Assembly (NCBI RefSeq): GCF_000367925.1
Contig: NZ_KB849165.1
Coordinates: 1-64,000 of the forward strand
Source of the DNA: Acinetobacter bohemicus ANC 3994
Lineage (GTDB): Bacteria > Pseudomonadota > Gammaproteobacteria > Pseudomonadales > Moraxellaceae
Length of the DNA stretch: 64,000 nucleotides
Reading direction: 5' to 3'
A model generated the notes under the pieces. The model did no database searches and was not told the DNA's origin. It saw only the letters and a list, made by a program, of their open reading frames with translations. The position numbers and the translations under genes are program-made. Positions 46,938 through 55,267 of this stretch are shown here, one piece after another (position 1 is the stretch's first letter; the number at the start of each line of letters is the position of its first letter).

Positions 46938-47048
46938 ATGACTTCACTGCAATTTATAAGTACATGTTACGCTGTCATTGTATTTCCTGCAATAATTTAC
47001 CTCTTTGCGCTTTATAAGAAGTCCTTAAAGAAATCTAGAGCTTCATAG
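46938..47048 (+). CDS. Possible 36-aa single-pass membrane protein
   Basis: A short ORF with AAGGAA seven bases before its ATG. The protein is a hydrophobic helix (Y-A-V-I-V-F-P-A-I-I-Y-L-F-A-L-Y) followed by a basic tail (K-K-S-L-K-K-S-R). This is the layout of small bacterial inner-membrane peptides, including type I toxins. It sits in a gap between the HTH gene and the hipBA pair. It could be real or chance; the ribosome site and amphipathic layout favour real. Confidence 0.45.
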   Translation: MTSLQFISTCYAVIVFPAIIYLFALYKKSLKKSRAS

Positions 47049-47226
47049 CTGATCAAAAAGATCTAAGGAAGTTGATGATTATAAGATAGGAGGTGAATTT
47101 CGCAGGTATAAGCCTTTATTAATCGCAAAATTATATGAATGAAGATGATATTGGATAGTAAAAGATCTTTTTGCGTTATTTTTAAAATTAACTATATGAA
47201 TATATTATTTTTTCATGTTGAAAATT

Positions 47227-48414
47227 TCAAGTATTAGGGCTTGATGTAATAATGTTTGAGATTGAATGTTCTATAGATGTCCGCAATCCATCGAATAGCT
47301 GAACCTCATTTGAGGTGCGAAGATAGTCCAATATATTTTCGCTAAAGGATTCTATGATTTCTTTAGGATTTCTAATTCTAAATTGGCTACTTTCAGCCAA
47401 TTTGATGAGATGTGAAAGATATGGAAATGCTTTGCTACCAGCCAGTTTGAGTGCCATTTTATTATCAATGGACTGATAGATCAGTGTATGCGTAATATCA
47501 AATGGTGGTGAAACAAAAATGTTCTTCATATCTGCGGAATATTGCAGAGCAAAGTTTTTAAGATGTGCATCACCATTACCGATTAAACAGTTAAATACGA
47601 TGTACTTATACATTTTCTCAACTTCAGCTGCACTACCTGTGTATATATAGGTTGCTTTCAATAGTGTTTCATAGCTACCTGTATATTTCGCATTTGGGTC
47701 ATTTGACTTTTTCATGAGCGTCGTAAAGTCTTCATAGCCTAGTTTTGTACCATCATTGGAGCTATCAAATCGCTCTACTACATACGTTTCTAAATTTTCA
47801 GACAAGTAAGCCTTTGGTGGTTCAAGTCCACACTGCCGCGCAGCCTGCATACAGACAAATTCATTGACAGTGAGTAGTGGAAATTCAGAATCAAACGACT
47901 TTACAATCAAATCCCTCTGTTGAACTGTTATATCCGTTTGAACAGTAATTGCATTTGGAATGCTTACTTTGGGTTGCATACCAGCCAATGATGTCCTGAG
48001 ATAGTATTTTTCTAATAGCTGTGGAAAAAGGGGCTCATTGCTACGATAGGATAGAATCTCACCCAAGCTCAAAGAATCAGCTTCGGGCAAATTTAGCTCA
48101 CTTTTGTATGAGAGCATTCCGATGCCTTGATCACCTTGCAGTGCCAATAAATACATATCATTGACCTTGGCATATCTTGAAAGCTTTTCAGCGATTAATC
48201 GTCGATTAAACCCTTCAGGTAGGTTTTGAGCAAATATTGGGTGTAATGCACGAGAAGAATAACCATCCATGCCTCTTTGAGTCATGGTGAGTGATACATG
48301 CTGTGTTTCTTGTGTTGGCTGATAGTGGTGCACTGAACCATATGTCAATATGCCTAATTCAGCTTGATTAGCACACACCGTGATTTTGGTAGAAAGGTTG
48401 GTTTGTGTATTCAT
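47227..48414 (-). CDS. hipA: HipA-type Ser/Thr kinase toxin (intact)
   Basis: A 395-residue HipA kinase. N-terminal subdomain with L-P-E-G-F-N-R-R; G-M-Q-P-K-V as the phosphate-binding region (about residue 148); catalytic G-N-G-D-A-H-L-K-N-F (Asp and Asn, about residue 284) and P-P-F-D-I-T (metal-binding Asp). Known HipA toxins phosphorylate aminoacyl-tRNA synthetases and induce dormancy; the target here is unknown. Its ATG overlaps the stop of hipB by four bases, so the pair is translationally coupled. Confidence 0.92.
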   Translation of the reverse strand: MNTQTNLSTKITVCANQAELGILTYGSVHHYQPTQETQHVSLTMTQRGMDGYSSRALHPIFAQNLPEGFNRRLIAEKLSRYAKVNDMYLLALQGDQGIGMLSYKSELNLPEADSLSLGEILSYRSNEPLFPQLLEKYYLRTSLAGMQPKVSIPNAITVQTDITVQQRDLIVKSFDSEFPLLTVNEFVCMQAARQCGLEPPKAYLSENLETYVVERFDSSNDGTKLGYEDFTTLMKKSNDPNAKYTGSYETLLKATYIYTGSAAEVEKMYKYIVFNCLIGNGDAHLKNFALQYSADMKNIFVSPPFDITHTLIYQSIDNKMALKLAGSKAFPYLSHLIKLAESSQFRIRNPKEIIESFSENILDYLRTSNEVQLFDGLRTSIEHSISNIITSSPNT

Positions 48415-48671
48415 TCGTCATCCTCAGCAAACATATTTTCAATCTCATCCCAATGAGGCAGTGAATGTCGCTTTGGAGATACATCAAACTGTAGACCGAC
48501 TGCATCAAGTACACGCTCAAATATATTAAAAGAACCAGTAAATCGCCCATTCTCGATCTCTGAGATTGTAGTTTTATTGATTCGAATCAATTCAGATAAT
48601 TTTTGCTGTGTATAGCCAAGGGCTTTTCGCTCTATCCGAACTTTTTTGCCAATTTCTACTCTACTTGCCAT
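48411..48671 (-). CDS. hipB: HipB-type antitoxin
   Basis: An 86-residue XRE HTH protein (G-Y-T-Q-Q-K-L-S-E-L-I-R-I-N-K-T-T-I-S-E). The C-terminal tail (H-W-D-E-I-E-N-M-F-A-E-D-D-E) is acidic and probably contacts HipA. It is first in the operon and directly downstream of perfect palindromes that should be its operators. Confidence 0.92.
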   Translation of the reverse strand: MASRVEIGKKVRIERKALGYTQQKLSELIRINKTTISEIENGRFTGSFNIFERVLDAVGLQFDVSPKRHSLPHWDEIENMFAEDDE

Positions 48672-48685
48672 AGCAATTTGACCAT

Positions 48686-48753
48686 AATATATTAGCTATA
48701 TAGCTAATATATTATATTAAATGTAAAAAGTTATCTATATAGCTAATATATTA
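48686..48753 (-). promoter_or_regulatory. Tandem palindromic operators of hipBA
   Basis: A perfect 28-bp palindrome at 48686-48713 has the core TTAGCTATATAGCTAA. A second partial copy at 48734-48753 shares TATATAGCTAATATATT. Both lie 15-82 bases upstream of hipB, the usual place for cooperative HipB binding and autorepression. Confidence 0.85.
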
Positions 48754-48774
48754 ATAGTGAATAGCCACCAAAAT

Positions 48775-48870
48775 TCTAGATACACATAACCATCTTTTGA
48801 TGGACCTTTTCATAATCTAATGGAGAACGTTGACCATTGGAACCATATCTACATTGATGAATATTGTGGA
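48775..48870 (-). mobile_element. IS3-family transposase 3' remnant
   Basis: The minus strand reads R-Y-G-S-N-G-Q-R-S-P-L-D-Y-E-K and then a stop. This resembles the C-terminus of IS3-family OrfB proteins (G-S-x-x-x-L-S-P-x-D-Y-E). No other part of the element is visible. The match is short. Confidence 0.5.
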
Positions 48871-49168
48871 CTTTTTATTATTTATTGCGAAAAAATGTCA
48901 AAATAAGAATTTAATTATCCTCATTAAGTATCACATTTTTCATCTAAAATAGTCTGAGGTGAAATAGGCTTCTTAATGTTGGCGTATTGGTACGAAACCT
49001 ATGCTTTTAGGATAATTTCTCAGATTTAGCTTAAATCTATCTATAAAATAGGTAGTAATTAAAACCTATAACTCTTTAGAACTTCACATACAATAATAAG
49101 TCTAGTTTACTATTATAATAGCTGTATAATGGGTCAAACTGGCCATACTTTACTATTTTAATATATTT
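48871..49168. other. Intergenic region upstream of the third hipA
   Basis: No ORF. The last 70 bases contain AT-rich repeats (TTTACTAT twice, at about 49106-49113 and 49150-49157) that could be operator half-sites for the HTH partner encoded downstream. No clear ribosome site precedes 49169. Confidence 0.35.
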
Positions 49169-50461
49169 ATGAATAAATTCTGTTCAATTCAAATATTCTT
49201 ACAAAATCAATGGATAGATTGTGCGACCATTGAATTGATTGGAGATGAAGCTAAAGGTTGGAAGGCCAGTAGTGGTACGTATTATTCAATGGAGCATGCC
49301 ATTGAATATATGGAGTTACGAGATGGCCATGCAGTTTCAAATCATTATCCTGTGAACCTCGAAAGTAATACTGAACCAACTTGGCCCGCATTTCTGGTTG
49401 ATCTCTTACCCCAAGGTTATGGTCGAAAAGAACTATTAAGAAGGTTAGGGCGCCCAGAATATGAAGAAGAGTCTGCTGATTGGTCATTACTGAGAATAGG
49501 TGCAAGTAATCCGATTGGAAATTTAAGAGTTAAAGAAGCTCATGAATGGCTTTTACAGCAATATTCTGATCAATTGGTTCAAGGATTTTCATTACAGGAA
49601 ATTATTGAGCGTAGTGATGAATTTCTGGAGTCCTTGGCTTCTTTTGGGCTATTTATATCAGGCTCTTCTGGTGTGCAAGGTGAATGGCCAAAACTATTAA
49701 TGACTCAGGGCAAAGATGATTTATTTTATTTAGATCATGCACTACCTGATCTTGCGGCCAAACAACATTGGCTGGTCAAATTTAGTCGAGGTACAGATGA
49801 GCGGCTGAATAAAATTTTGAATCAAGAAGCCCTATATATGCAATTGGCTGAATATTTAGGTTTACGTGTTTTCAAAGCACTTGAGTTACATGGAAGAACC
49901 TTATTCATTCCACGTTTCGACCGCCAAGTGACGGATCAAGGTGTTGAACGAATCGCCCAAGAAAGTCTTGCTGCATTTAGTGGAAAAGTTGGCTTCGGCG
50001 TTACGATGACCCATAACGAAGTCTGTAGCGTGATCACGCAATACTGTACCGATCCAGAGCAGGAGATTATTGAATACATTAAACGAGATTTAGCTAATAT
50101 TGCATTGGGTAATAAGGATAATCATACCCGAAATACGGCCTTTCAAAGATTGACGAATGGTGAAATATGCTTATCCCCCTTATTTGATTTTGCCCCAATG
50201 TGGTTACATCCTGATGGAATCGCGAGATGTACGCGATGGAAGAAAGATGATCATCAATGGGCCTCTATCGCCAATCAAATTACTGAGTGTACAACGTTAT
50301 CTATTGACCAAGTCAAAGCATTATTTTCAGAACAATTGCCGTTATATCAAGGTTTATTAGACAAGATGCTATCGATTGGGATTGATACTGAAATTATAGA
50401 TAATAGCGCACATCGTATTCAGAATATTTGCAATCAATTGAAGGAGATTTGTCATGGATAA
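49169..50461 (+). CDS. HipA-family kinase, second intact type
   Basis: A 430-residue HipA-like kinase only distantly similar to the one at 47227. Recognisable elements are L-L-P-Q-G-Y-G-R near 90, G-S-S-G-V-Q-G-E-W-P-K in the nucleotide-binding loop near 168, the substrate-lobe R-F-D-R near 250, catalytic G-N-K-D-N-H-T-R-N near 313 and L-F-D-F-A-P-M near 338. All catalytic residues are present. Its stop overlaps the start of a downstream HTH gene by eight bases, so the operon order is kinase then HTH, the reverse of classical hipBA. Confidence 0.88.
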   Translation: MNKFCSIQIFLQNQWIDCATIELIGDEAKGWKASSGTYYSMEHAIEYMELRDGHAVSNHYPVNLESNTEPTWPAFLVDLLPQGYGRKELLRRLGRPEYEEESADWSLLRIGASNPIGNLRVKEAHEWLLQQYSDQLVQGFSLQEIIERSDEFLESLASFGLFISGSSGVQGEWPKLLMTQGKDDLFYLDHALPDLAAKQHWLVKFSRGTDERLNKILNQEALYMQLAEYLGLRVFKALELHGRTLFIPRFDRQVTDQGVERIAQESLAAFSGKVGFGVTMTHNEVCSVITQYCTDPEQEIIEYIKRDLANIALGNKDNHTRNTAFQRLTNGEICLSPLFDFAPMWLHPDGIARCTRWKKDDHQWASIANQITECTTLSIDQVKALFSEQLPLYQGLLDKMLSIGIDTEIIDNSAHRIQNICNQLKEICHG

Positions 50462-50732
50462 GCGCTTCACTCCTTTATCGCAAATAGAACAAATCCAAAA
50501 AAGACAATATGTCTTAGAGATGATTCAACAAAATCCTGACTGGCCAATCAATGTTGTCGCAAAATTCATTCGAACCGAATTACATCTCACCTTATCTGAT
50601 ATGGCGAAAATCACAAAAATTTCATTGCAGACCTTACAAAATTTAGAAAAACCAGATGCAAACCCTACATTAGAAACTATGTATAAACTGCTCAATGCAT
50701 TTGGGTTAAAACTCTTAATTGTAAAAAAATGA
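50454..50732 (+). CDS. HTH antitoxin-like partner of the HipA kinase
   Basis: A 92-residue protein. Its C-terminal half is an XRE HTH (L-T-L-S-D-M-A-K-I-T-K-I-S-L-Q-T-L-Q-N-L-E) ending in G-L-K-L-L-I-V-K-K. It overlaps the preceding hipA and is probably its antitoxin. The N-terminal 45 residues form a helical segment not found in standard HipB. Confidence 0.82.
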   Translation: MDKRFTPLSQIEQIQKRQYVLEMIQQNPDWPINVVAKFIRTELHLTLSDMAKITKISLQTLQNLEKPDANPTLETMYKLLNAFGLKLLIVKK

Positions 50733-50885
50733 AAATGGAAATCCCTGTCTATTATTTAAATGTTCCAATAAAGTCTATATCTGAAGACTATTCAAATAAC
50801 ATTTTATTCACTTGCATAACGTTGGTCTAGAAAAGCTACATCCCAAAAAAAACTAGGCAAGCATCTATAAAGCTCTGAATAGCCA

Positions 50886-51200
50886 CTATTCATTTGTACA
50901 GTATAAATCATATAACGTCTGCATGATTTTTAACATGCGCATATCGCTTAATTGATAAAAAATTTGTTTACCTTCCCGTCGTGTCGATACAATCTGATTG
51001 TTTCTTAAAACAGTCAGTTGTTGTGACAAGGTTGGTTGGTAGATATTAGTGCGTATTTCAATTTGCTGTACATTGAGTTCACCTTCTACTAAAACACATA
51101 GAATTTTAAGACGATCTGGGTTTGACAAAACTTTTAGACAATCACTGACAAGATCGACTTGTGAAAAGTCTATTCGCGTTTTTAACTGAGTAGTGTTCAT
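50886..51200 (-). CDS. bigR: BigR/SqrR-type ArsR repressor (persulfide sensor)
   Basis: A 104-residue winged-helix repressor. Two cysteines sit where BigR-type sensors have them: Cys35 (L-K-I-L-C-V-L) and Cys101 near the C-terminus (Y-C-T-N-E). In this family they form a disulfide or tetrasulfide with reactive sulfur species and release DNA. The recognition helix is Q-P-T-L-S-Q-Q-L-T-V-L-R. It diverges from the sulfur operon it should control. Confidence 0.88.
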   Translation of the reverse strand: MNTTQLKTRIDFSQVDLVSDCLKVLSNPDRLKILCVLVEGELNVQQIEIRTNIYQPTLSQQLTVLRNNQIVSTRREGKQIFYQLSDMRMLKIMQTLYDLYCTNE

Positions 51201-51266
51201 GAATGCGTCCTAATAATTAATAATGAGATACAAAAAATTCAAATCTTTTTCTTGAATAATTAAAAT

Positions 51267-51278
51267 TATTATATAATA
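51267..51278 (+). promoter_or_regulatory. Candidate BigR operator
   Basis: A perfect 12-bp AT palindrome, TATTATATAATA, sits in the intergenic region between the repressor and the operon, overlapping the probable promoter. The family binds AT-rich dyads of this kind. Confidence 0.6.
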
Positions 51279-51310
51279 TTAAAACATATATTGTAAGTGG
51301 GTATATTACT

Positions 51311-51727
51311 ATGCATGATTTTCTGATTGCATTTCTAGGCGGATTGCTTCTTGGCATAGCCGTGGTGGGTTACCTATATGTACATGGTCGTATCGCTGGA
51401 ATCAGTGGTTTAATCGGACAGGTGCTGAACCCTACAACGATGTTTAAAACACCGGCAATTTGGTTTCTATTGGGCTTAATCACGGTGCCATTTATCTATG
51501 GACTGTTTGTTCAGCCAGAAATTGAGTTGAATGCGAGTCCGCTGATGATGGTGGTTGCGGGTGTCTTGGTCGGCTTTGGTACACGCTTAGGTTCAGGCTG
51601 TACCAGCGGTCATGGCATTTGCGGGATAAGTCGTTTGTCTAAACGTTCTATCGTGGCCACCATGAGTTTCATGTTTGCTGGTTTTGTCACTGTTTATATG
51701 ATTCGTCATATCACAGGAGCTTTCTAG
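51311..51727 (+). CDS. YeeE/YedE-family transporter half, first
   Basis: A 138-residue membrane protein with about four hydrophobic segments and the conserved G-S-G-C-T-S-G-H-G-I-C-G motif of the thiosulfate/sulfur-transport family (DUF395). It is half the length of full YeeE, and the next gene supplies the other half, so the two probably form a heterodimeric channel. The stop abuts the next ATG. Confidence 0.9.
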   Translation: MHDFLIAFLGGLLLGIAVVGYLYVHGRIAGISGLIGQVLNPTTMFKTPAIWFLLGLITVPFIYGLFVQPEIELNASPLMMVVAGVLVGFGTRLGSGCTSGHGICGISRLSKRSIVATMSFMFAGFVTVYMIRHITGAF

Positions 51728-52144
51728 ATGAAAAACTTTCTGGCTTTCTTTTTTGGCGGTTTGTTTTCTGTGGGGCTGATGGTATCAGGTATGTCGAATC
51801 CGGAAAAAGTCCTCGACTTCTTAGACTTATTTGGTGACTGGGATGCCAGTCTAGCCTTTGTGATGATGGGTGCAATTGCCGTGGCATTTATTCCCTTTCA
51901 AAAAGCCATGCGTTCTGCAGCACCGAAAACCGTATTTAACGAACCTATTTTATTGCCAACCAGTCAAAAACTTGACCCACGCTTAATCATTGGCAGCCTG
52001 CTATTTGGTATCGGTTGGGGAATTGCTGGTGTATGTCCTGCACCAAGTTTTACTTTGATTGGCCTTGGACATTATCAGGTCCTGTATTTTATTGTCGCGA
52101 TGCTTGTAGGCGTGTTGATTCACCGTAAGTGGGCAGGAGCTTAA
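51728..52144 (+). CDS. YeeE/YedE-family transporter half, second
   Basis: A 138-residue membrane protein with the partner motif G-W-G-I-A-G-V-C-P-A-P. It starts immediately after the first half gene. A soluble segment at about residues 58-90 separates hydrophobic parts. Its TAA overlaps the next start (TAATG), so translation is coupled to the dioxygenase. Confidence 0.9.
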   Translation: MKNFLAFFFGGLFSVGLMVSGMSNPEKVLDFLDLFGDWDASLAFVMMGAIAVAFIPFQKAMRSAAPKTVFNEPILLPTSQKLDPRLIIGSLLFGIGWGIAGVCPAPSFTLIGLGHYQVLYFIVAMLVGVLIHRKWAGA

Positions 52145-53019
52145 TGATGTCAAATTCCCCAGTTGTAAAAGATTTTTTTCATGAAGATACCAATACTTTT
52201 AGTTATGTGGTGAGTGATCCTTCAACTCAGGCATGCGCAATTATTGACAGTGTGTTGGATTATGATGCTGCATCTGCAACCACTTCGACCACACATGCCG
52301 ATCAGATTATTGCATATGTCAAAGTACAGGGGTTAACAGTCGAATGGATTCTGGAAACCCATGTCCATGCCGATCACTTGACCGCAGCGCAGTATCTCAA
52401 AGCTGAATTGGGTGGCAAGATTGCCATGAGTCAAAAAATTGCTGTGGTACAGGAGATCTTTGCTGCGATCTATCATTTGGATATTAAGCAATGGAATGCC
52501 CAGCAGTTATTTGATTACCTATTTGAAGATGATGAGAAATTTCAGATTGGTTCAATCGAAGCATATAACATTCCCACCCCCGGACATACACCGGCCTGCT
52601 TAAGTTATGTCATCGGTGATGCTGTCTTTGTCGGGGATACTTTGTTTATGCCAGATTATGGTACGGCACGTTGTGATTTTCCGAGGGGCAGTGCAGCAAT
52701 ACTTTTTGATTCGGTACAACGCCTGTTTGAACTGCCAGAGAGTACCCGAGTATTTCTATGCCATGACTATTTACCACAAACCCGTGATCGCTATGTGTGT
52801 GAGACGGATCTTCAGACGCAAAAAAACCGAAATATTCATATTCATCATGGTACGACCAAAGCTGAATTTGTAGAAATGCGTAATAAGCGCGATTCGGGTT
52901 TGAGTATGCCAAAACTAATTTTACCTTCGATACAGATCAACATGAAAGCCGGACAGTTCCCTGAGCCAGAAGAGAATGGAGTTTCTTATTTGAAACTTCC
53001 ACTTAACTATTTCAGATAA
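52144..53019 (+). CDS. blh: Metallo-beta-lactamase-fold persulfide dioxygenase (Blh/ETHE1-like)
   Basis: About 291 residues. Iron-site motifs: H-V-H-A-D-H near residue 74, P-G-H-T near 147, G-D-T-L-F near 166 and L-C-H-D-Y near 206. The family oxidises glutathione persulfide to sulfite. In BigR-controlled operons this enzyme (often called Blh) removes reactive sulfur. Either ATG at 52144 or 52147 could start translation; a longer frame from 52129 is inside the upstream gene and unlikely. Confidence 0.9.
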   Translation: MMSNSPVVKDFFHEDTNTFSYVVSDPSTQACAIIDSVLDYDAASATTSTTHADQIIAYVKVQGLTVEWILETHVHADHLTAAQYLKAELGGKIAMSQKIAVVQEIFAAIYHLDIKQWNAQQLFDYLFEDDEKFQIGSIEAYNIPTPGHTPACLSYVIGDAVFVGDTLFMPDYGTARCDFPRGSAAILFDSVQRLFELPESTRVFLCHDYLPQTRDRYVCETDLQTQKNRNIHIHHGTTKAEFVEMRNKRDSGLSMPKLILPSIQINMKAGQFPEPEENGVSYLKLPLNYFR

Positions 53020-53080
53020 ACAAGTTTCAAGATTAAACAACAAGGTTTGTCTTTTGTTGAATTGCTTGATTTAAAGAGGG

Positions 53081-53872
53081 GTGTGGGCTATGTGGATGTT
53101 GATACTGGAAGGCTTGGCCATTGGTGGCTTGCTAGGGTTAACAGGTGCTGGTGGAGGTATTCTCGCTGTGCCGGCACTCATGGCGAGTCAAGGGTGGACT
53201 GTAGCACAGGCTGCCCCTGTGGGCCTACTTGCAGTCACTCTATCCGCCTTGGTTGGAACATTTGAAGGTTTATTCAAACGTATAGTGCGTTATCGTGCTG
53301 CGCTTTGGATTGCTCTCATCAGCATTCCATCAGCACGTTATGGTGTGCATCTAGCAGGAATTATATCTCCAGTATGGCTAACACTAGCATTCACTCTAGT
53401 GATGCTGCTCGTCGCTTACCGGATATTCTTTAATAAAGTCCATGATCATGAAAATGCACTGTGCAAGGTTAATCAAACTACAGGTCGCCTGATCTGGAAT
53501 ATGAAAACTGCTTTGTCTCTCGGTATTATTGGTATGGTGGCAGGTTTGTTAACTGGCTTGCTTGGAGTGGGTGGTGGTTTTGTGATTGTTCCAGCACTAC
53601 GTAAAGTGACAGACCTCGATATGCGCAGTATCGTTGCGACCTCCTTGATGATTATTTTTCTGATTGGCGGTGTCAGTATTTCTGCCCACGTGCTGGATGG
53701 CTTTCAATATCCTGTTTCAGTCACGCTGACTTTCGTTATGGCGTGTATTGTAGGGATGTTAATTGGGCGCAGTTTAATACATCGGATAGATGCTAATCGA
53801 GTGCAAAAGATTTTTGCAACGACTGTGATTGGTGTAGCCTTATATTTGATCTATACAGCCGTAATAGCTTAA
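53081..53872 (+). CDS. TauE/SafE-family sulfite exporter
   Basis: A 263-residue polytopic membrane protein with two related halves, each starting with a glycine-rich motif (G-L-T-G-A-G-G-G-I-L and G-L-L-G-V-G-G-G-F). Translation starts at GTG 53081 or ATG 53090. It would expel the sulfite made by the persulfide dioxygenase just upstream. Confidence 0.88.
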   Translation: MWAMWMLILEGLAIGGLLGLTGAGGGILAVPALMASQGWTVAQAAPVGLLAVTLSALVGTFEGLFKRIVRYRAALWIALISIPSARYGVHLAGIISPVWLTLAFTLVMLLVAYRIFFNKVHDHENALCKVNQTTGRLIWNMKTALSLGIIGMVAGLLTGLLGVGGGFVIVPALRKVTDLDMRSIVATSLMIIFLIGGVSISAHVLDGFQYPVSVTLTFVMACIVGMLIGRSLIHRIDANRVQKIFATTVIGVALYLIYTAVIA

Positions 53873-53982
53873 TACTGCGAATTGACAGGAGACATATTTA
53901 AAAGATGAAACTTTAATGAAAATAGAGATGCGCATTTTTAAACACGCAACAGATTGTTATGAATCAGTAGAGGTGAATAGTG

Positions 53983-54378
53983 ATGAAAACCGCAGAGCAA
54001 TTAATTTTAACAGCGAAAAGCCGAATTCAGGAAGTCAGTGTACATGACTTATTTGATGCAATCAAAAACCATAAAACGATCCTGATCGATGTTCGAGAGC
54101 CTGAAGAATTCCAAGCATCAGCCATAGATCGTGCTGTGAACTATCCGCGTGGGGTATTAGAAATGCGCATTCATCAGCATCCGTTAGCCAATCATCACTG
54201 TGATACCGTCCAAGCCCTTGAGTATTTGAAAGATCAGCCAATTTATTTGATTTGTGGTACAGGTGGCCGTTCGGCATTGGCTACAGATGCTTTGCAGAAT
54301 ATGGGGTTTACTCAGGTGAAATCCGTTCAAGGAGGATATCAAGCATGGTTAGAACAGGGCTATTCAGTGGAGAAATAA
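53983..54378 (+). CDS. Single-domain rhodanese sulfurtransferase
   Basis: A rhodanese domain with active-site loop C-G-T-G-G-R-S (Cys at about residue 91) and the N-terminal D-V-R-E-P-E-E-F motif. The ATG at 53983 follows an AGAGGTGA ribosome site. It can transfer persulfide sulfur to acceptors and fits the role of the operon. Confidence 0.9.
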   Translation: MKTAEQLILTAKSRIQEVSVHDLFDAIKNHKTILIDVREPEEFQASAIDRAVNYPRGVLEMRIHQHPLANHHCDTVQALEYLKDQPIYLICGTGGRSALATDALQNMGFTQVKSVQGGYQAWLEQGYSVEK

Positions 54379-54434
54379 CCTGATATTCGATTTCAAATCC
54401 AACTCGAATCTACAGATATTCAAGTGAGAGCATA

Positions 54435-54770
54435 ATGAAGTACAAAGAATTAACCCAAAACATTTCAGGAAGTTTAAAAACGTTAGCGCAGGATTCTCCT
54501 GATTTAATGAAAAGTTTTAATCAATTGTCACAGGTAGCAATGCGGGATGGTGTTATTGATCCCAAAACCAAGGAACTTATTGCTTTAGCTATTGGTGTTG
54601 CCGCTCGTTGTGATGGTTGTATTGGTTTTCATGTTAGGACATTGGTGAAAATGGGGATGACATTGCAAGAATTGGAAGAGGTGCTTGGAATCGCAGTTTA
54701 TATGGGCGGTGGTCCTTCTTTAATGTATGCAGCCAATGCATTGGAAGCGTTTAAAGAATTCACGGCCTAA
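54435..54770 (+). CDS. Carboxymuconolactone decarboxylase / AhpD-like protein
   Basis: A 111-residue AhpD-fold protein with the redox C-x-x-C (Cys59 and Cys62 in C-D-G-C-I-G-F-H). It is likely a small alkylhydroperoxidase or thiol-redox protein rather than a true decarboxylase. It is 56 bases after the rhodanese with its own GAGAG ribosome site and is probably part of the same thiol-stress operon. Confidence 0.88.
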   Translation: MKYKELTQNISGSLKTLAQDSPDLMKSFNQLSQVAMRDGVIDPKTKELIALAIGVAARCDGCIGFHVRTLVKMGMTLQELEEVLGIAVYMGGGPSLMYAANALEAFKEFTA

Positions 54771-54785
54771 TTTACTCAATCATTG

Positions 54786-55020
54786 GAAATAGATATAAAT
54801 CAGGATTGGGACAGTCTTTATTCGCAAACACAGGATCTTTATAGCATTTCACCTAACCATTTTATTCAAGAGATAGCAGATTAGGTCCCAATAGAGGGAA
54901 AAATACTGGCTATTGCAGATGGCAAGAGATGGAATAGTCTTTATTTGGCTGAAAATGCGAAACAGCAACATTATCCATTTTCAGCCAAGGTTTGGGATTA
55001 CTCAAAAGTTGTTCTGTAGT
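54786..55020 (+). pseudogene. Class I SAM-dependent methyltransferase remnant
   Basis: One frame reads D-W-D-S-L-Y-S-Q...S-P-N-H-F-I-Q-E-I-A-D, stop, then V-P-I-E-G-K-I-L-A-I-A-D-G-K-R-W-N-S-L-Y-L-A-E. This is the N-terminal pattern of small methyltransferases (W-x-x-R-Y ... P-N ... G-K-I-L-x-I-A-x-G-x-G-R-N). The glycine-rich SAM motif is mutated, an internal TAG is present, and the C-terminal half is missing. It lies right after the AhpD gene, where such a gene could once have closed the operon. Confidence 0.6.
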
Positions 55021-55267
55021 ACCTATCTGAAAAAGCCCCAAATGCCGAGTTTAACTTCATGCGGCTTTGTTGCACTTCATCTGAGAATCTAAGATCTAAA
55101 TAACTAGAACCCTTAACTCATAGTTCTATTATAGAGTGTGAATTTTTTCCTAAACTCTACTTTTTTTAATAAAATAGTCTTTATAGGGAGTTAATATGGA
55201 TTTCCTATAAAAATTAAGTTAGAAATAAATCTAAAATGTAAAAAAGCTAAGGAAGGCAGCGCTTTAA
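55021..55267. other. Intergenic region upstream of the GGDEF-EAL gene
   Basis: No gene. AT-rich and likely to hold the promoter. GGAAGG at about 55251-55256, some 12 bases before the ATG, is a rather distant ribosome site. Confidence 0.4.
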
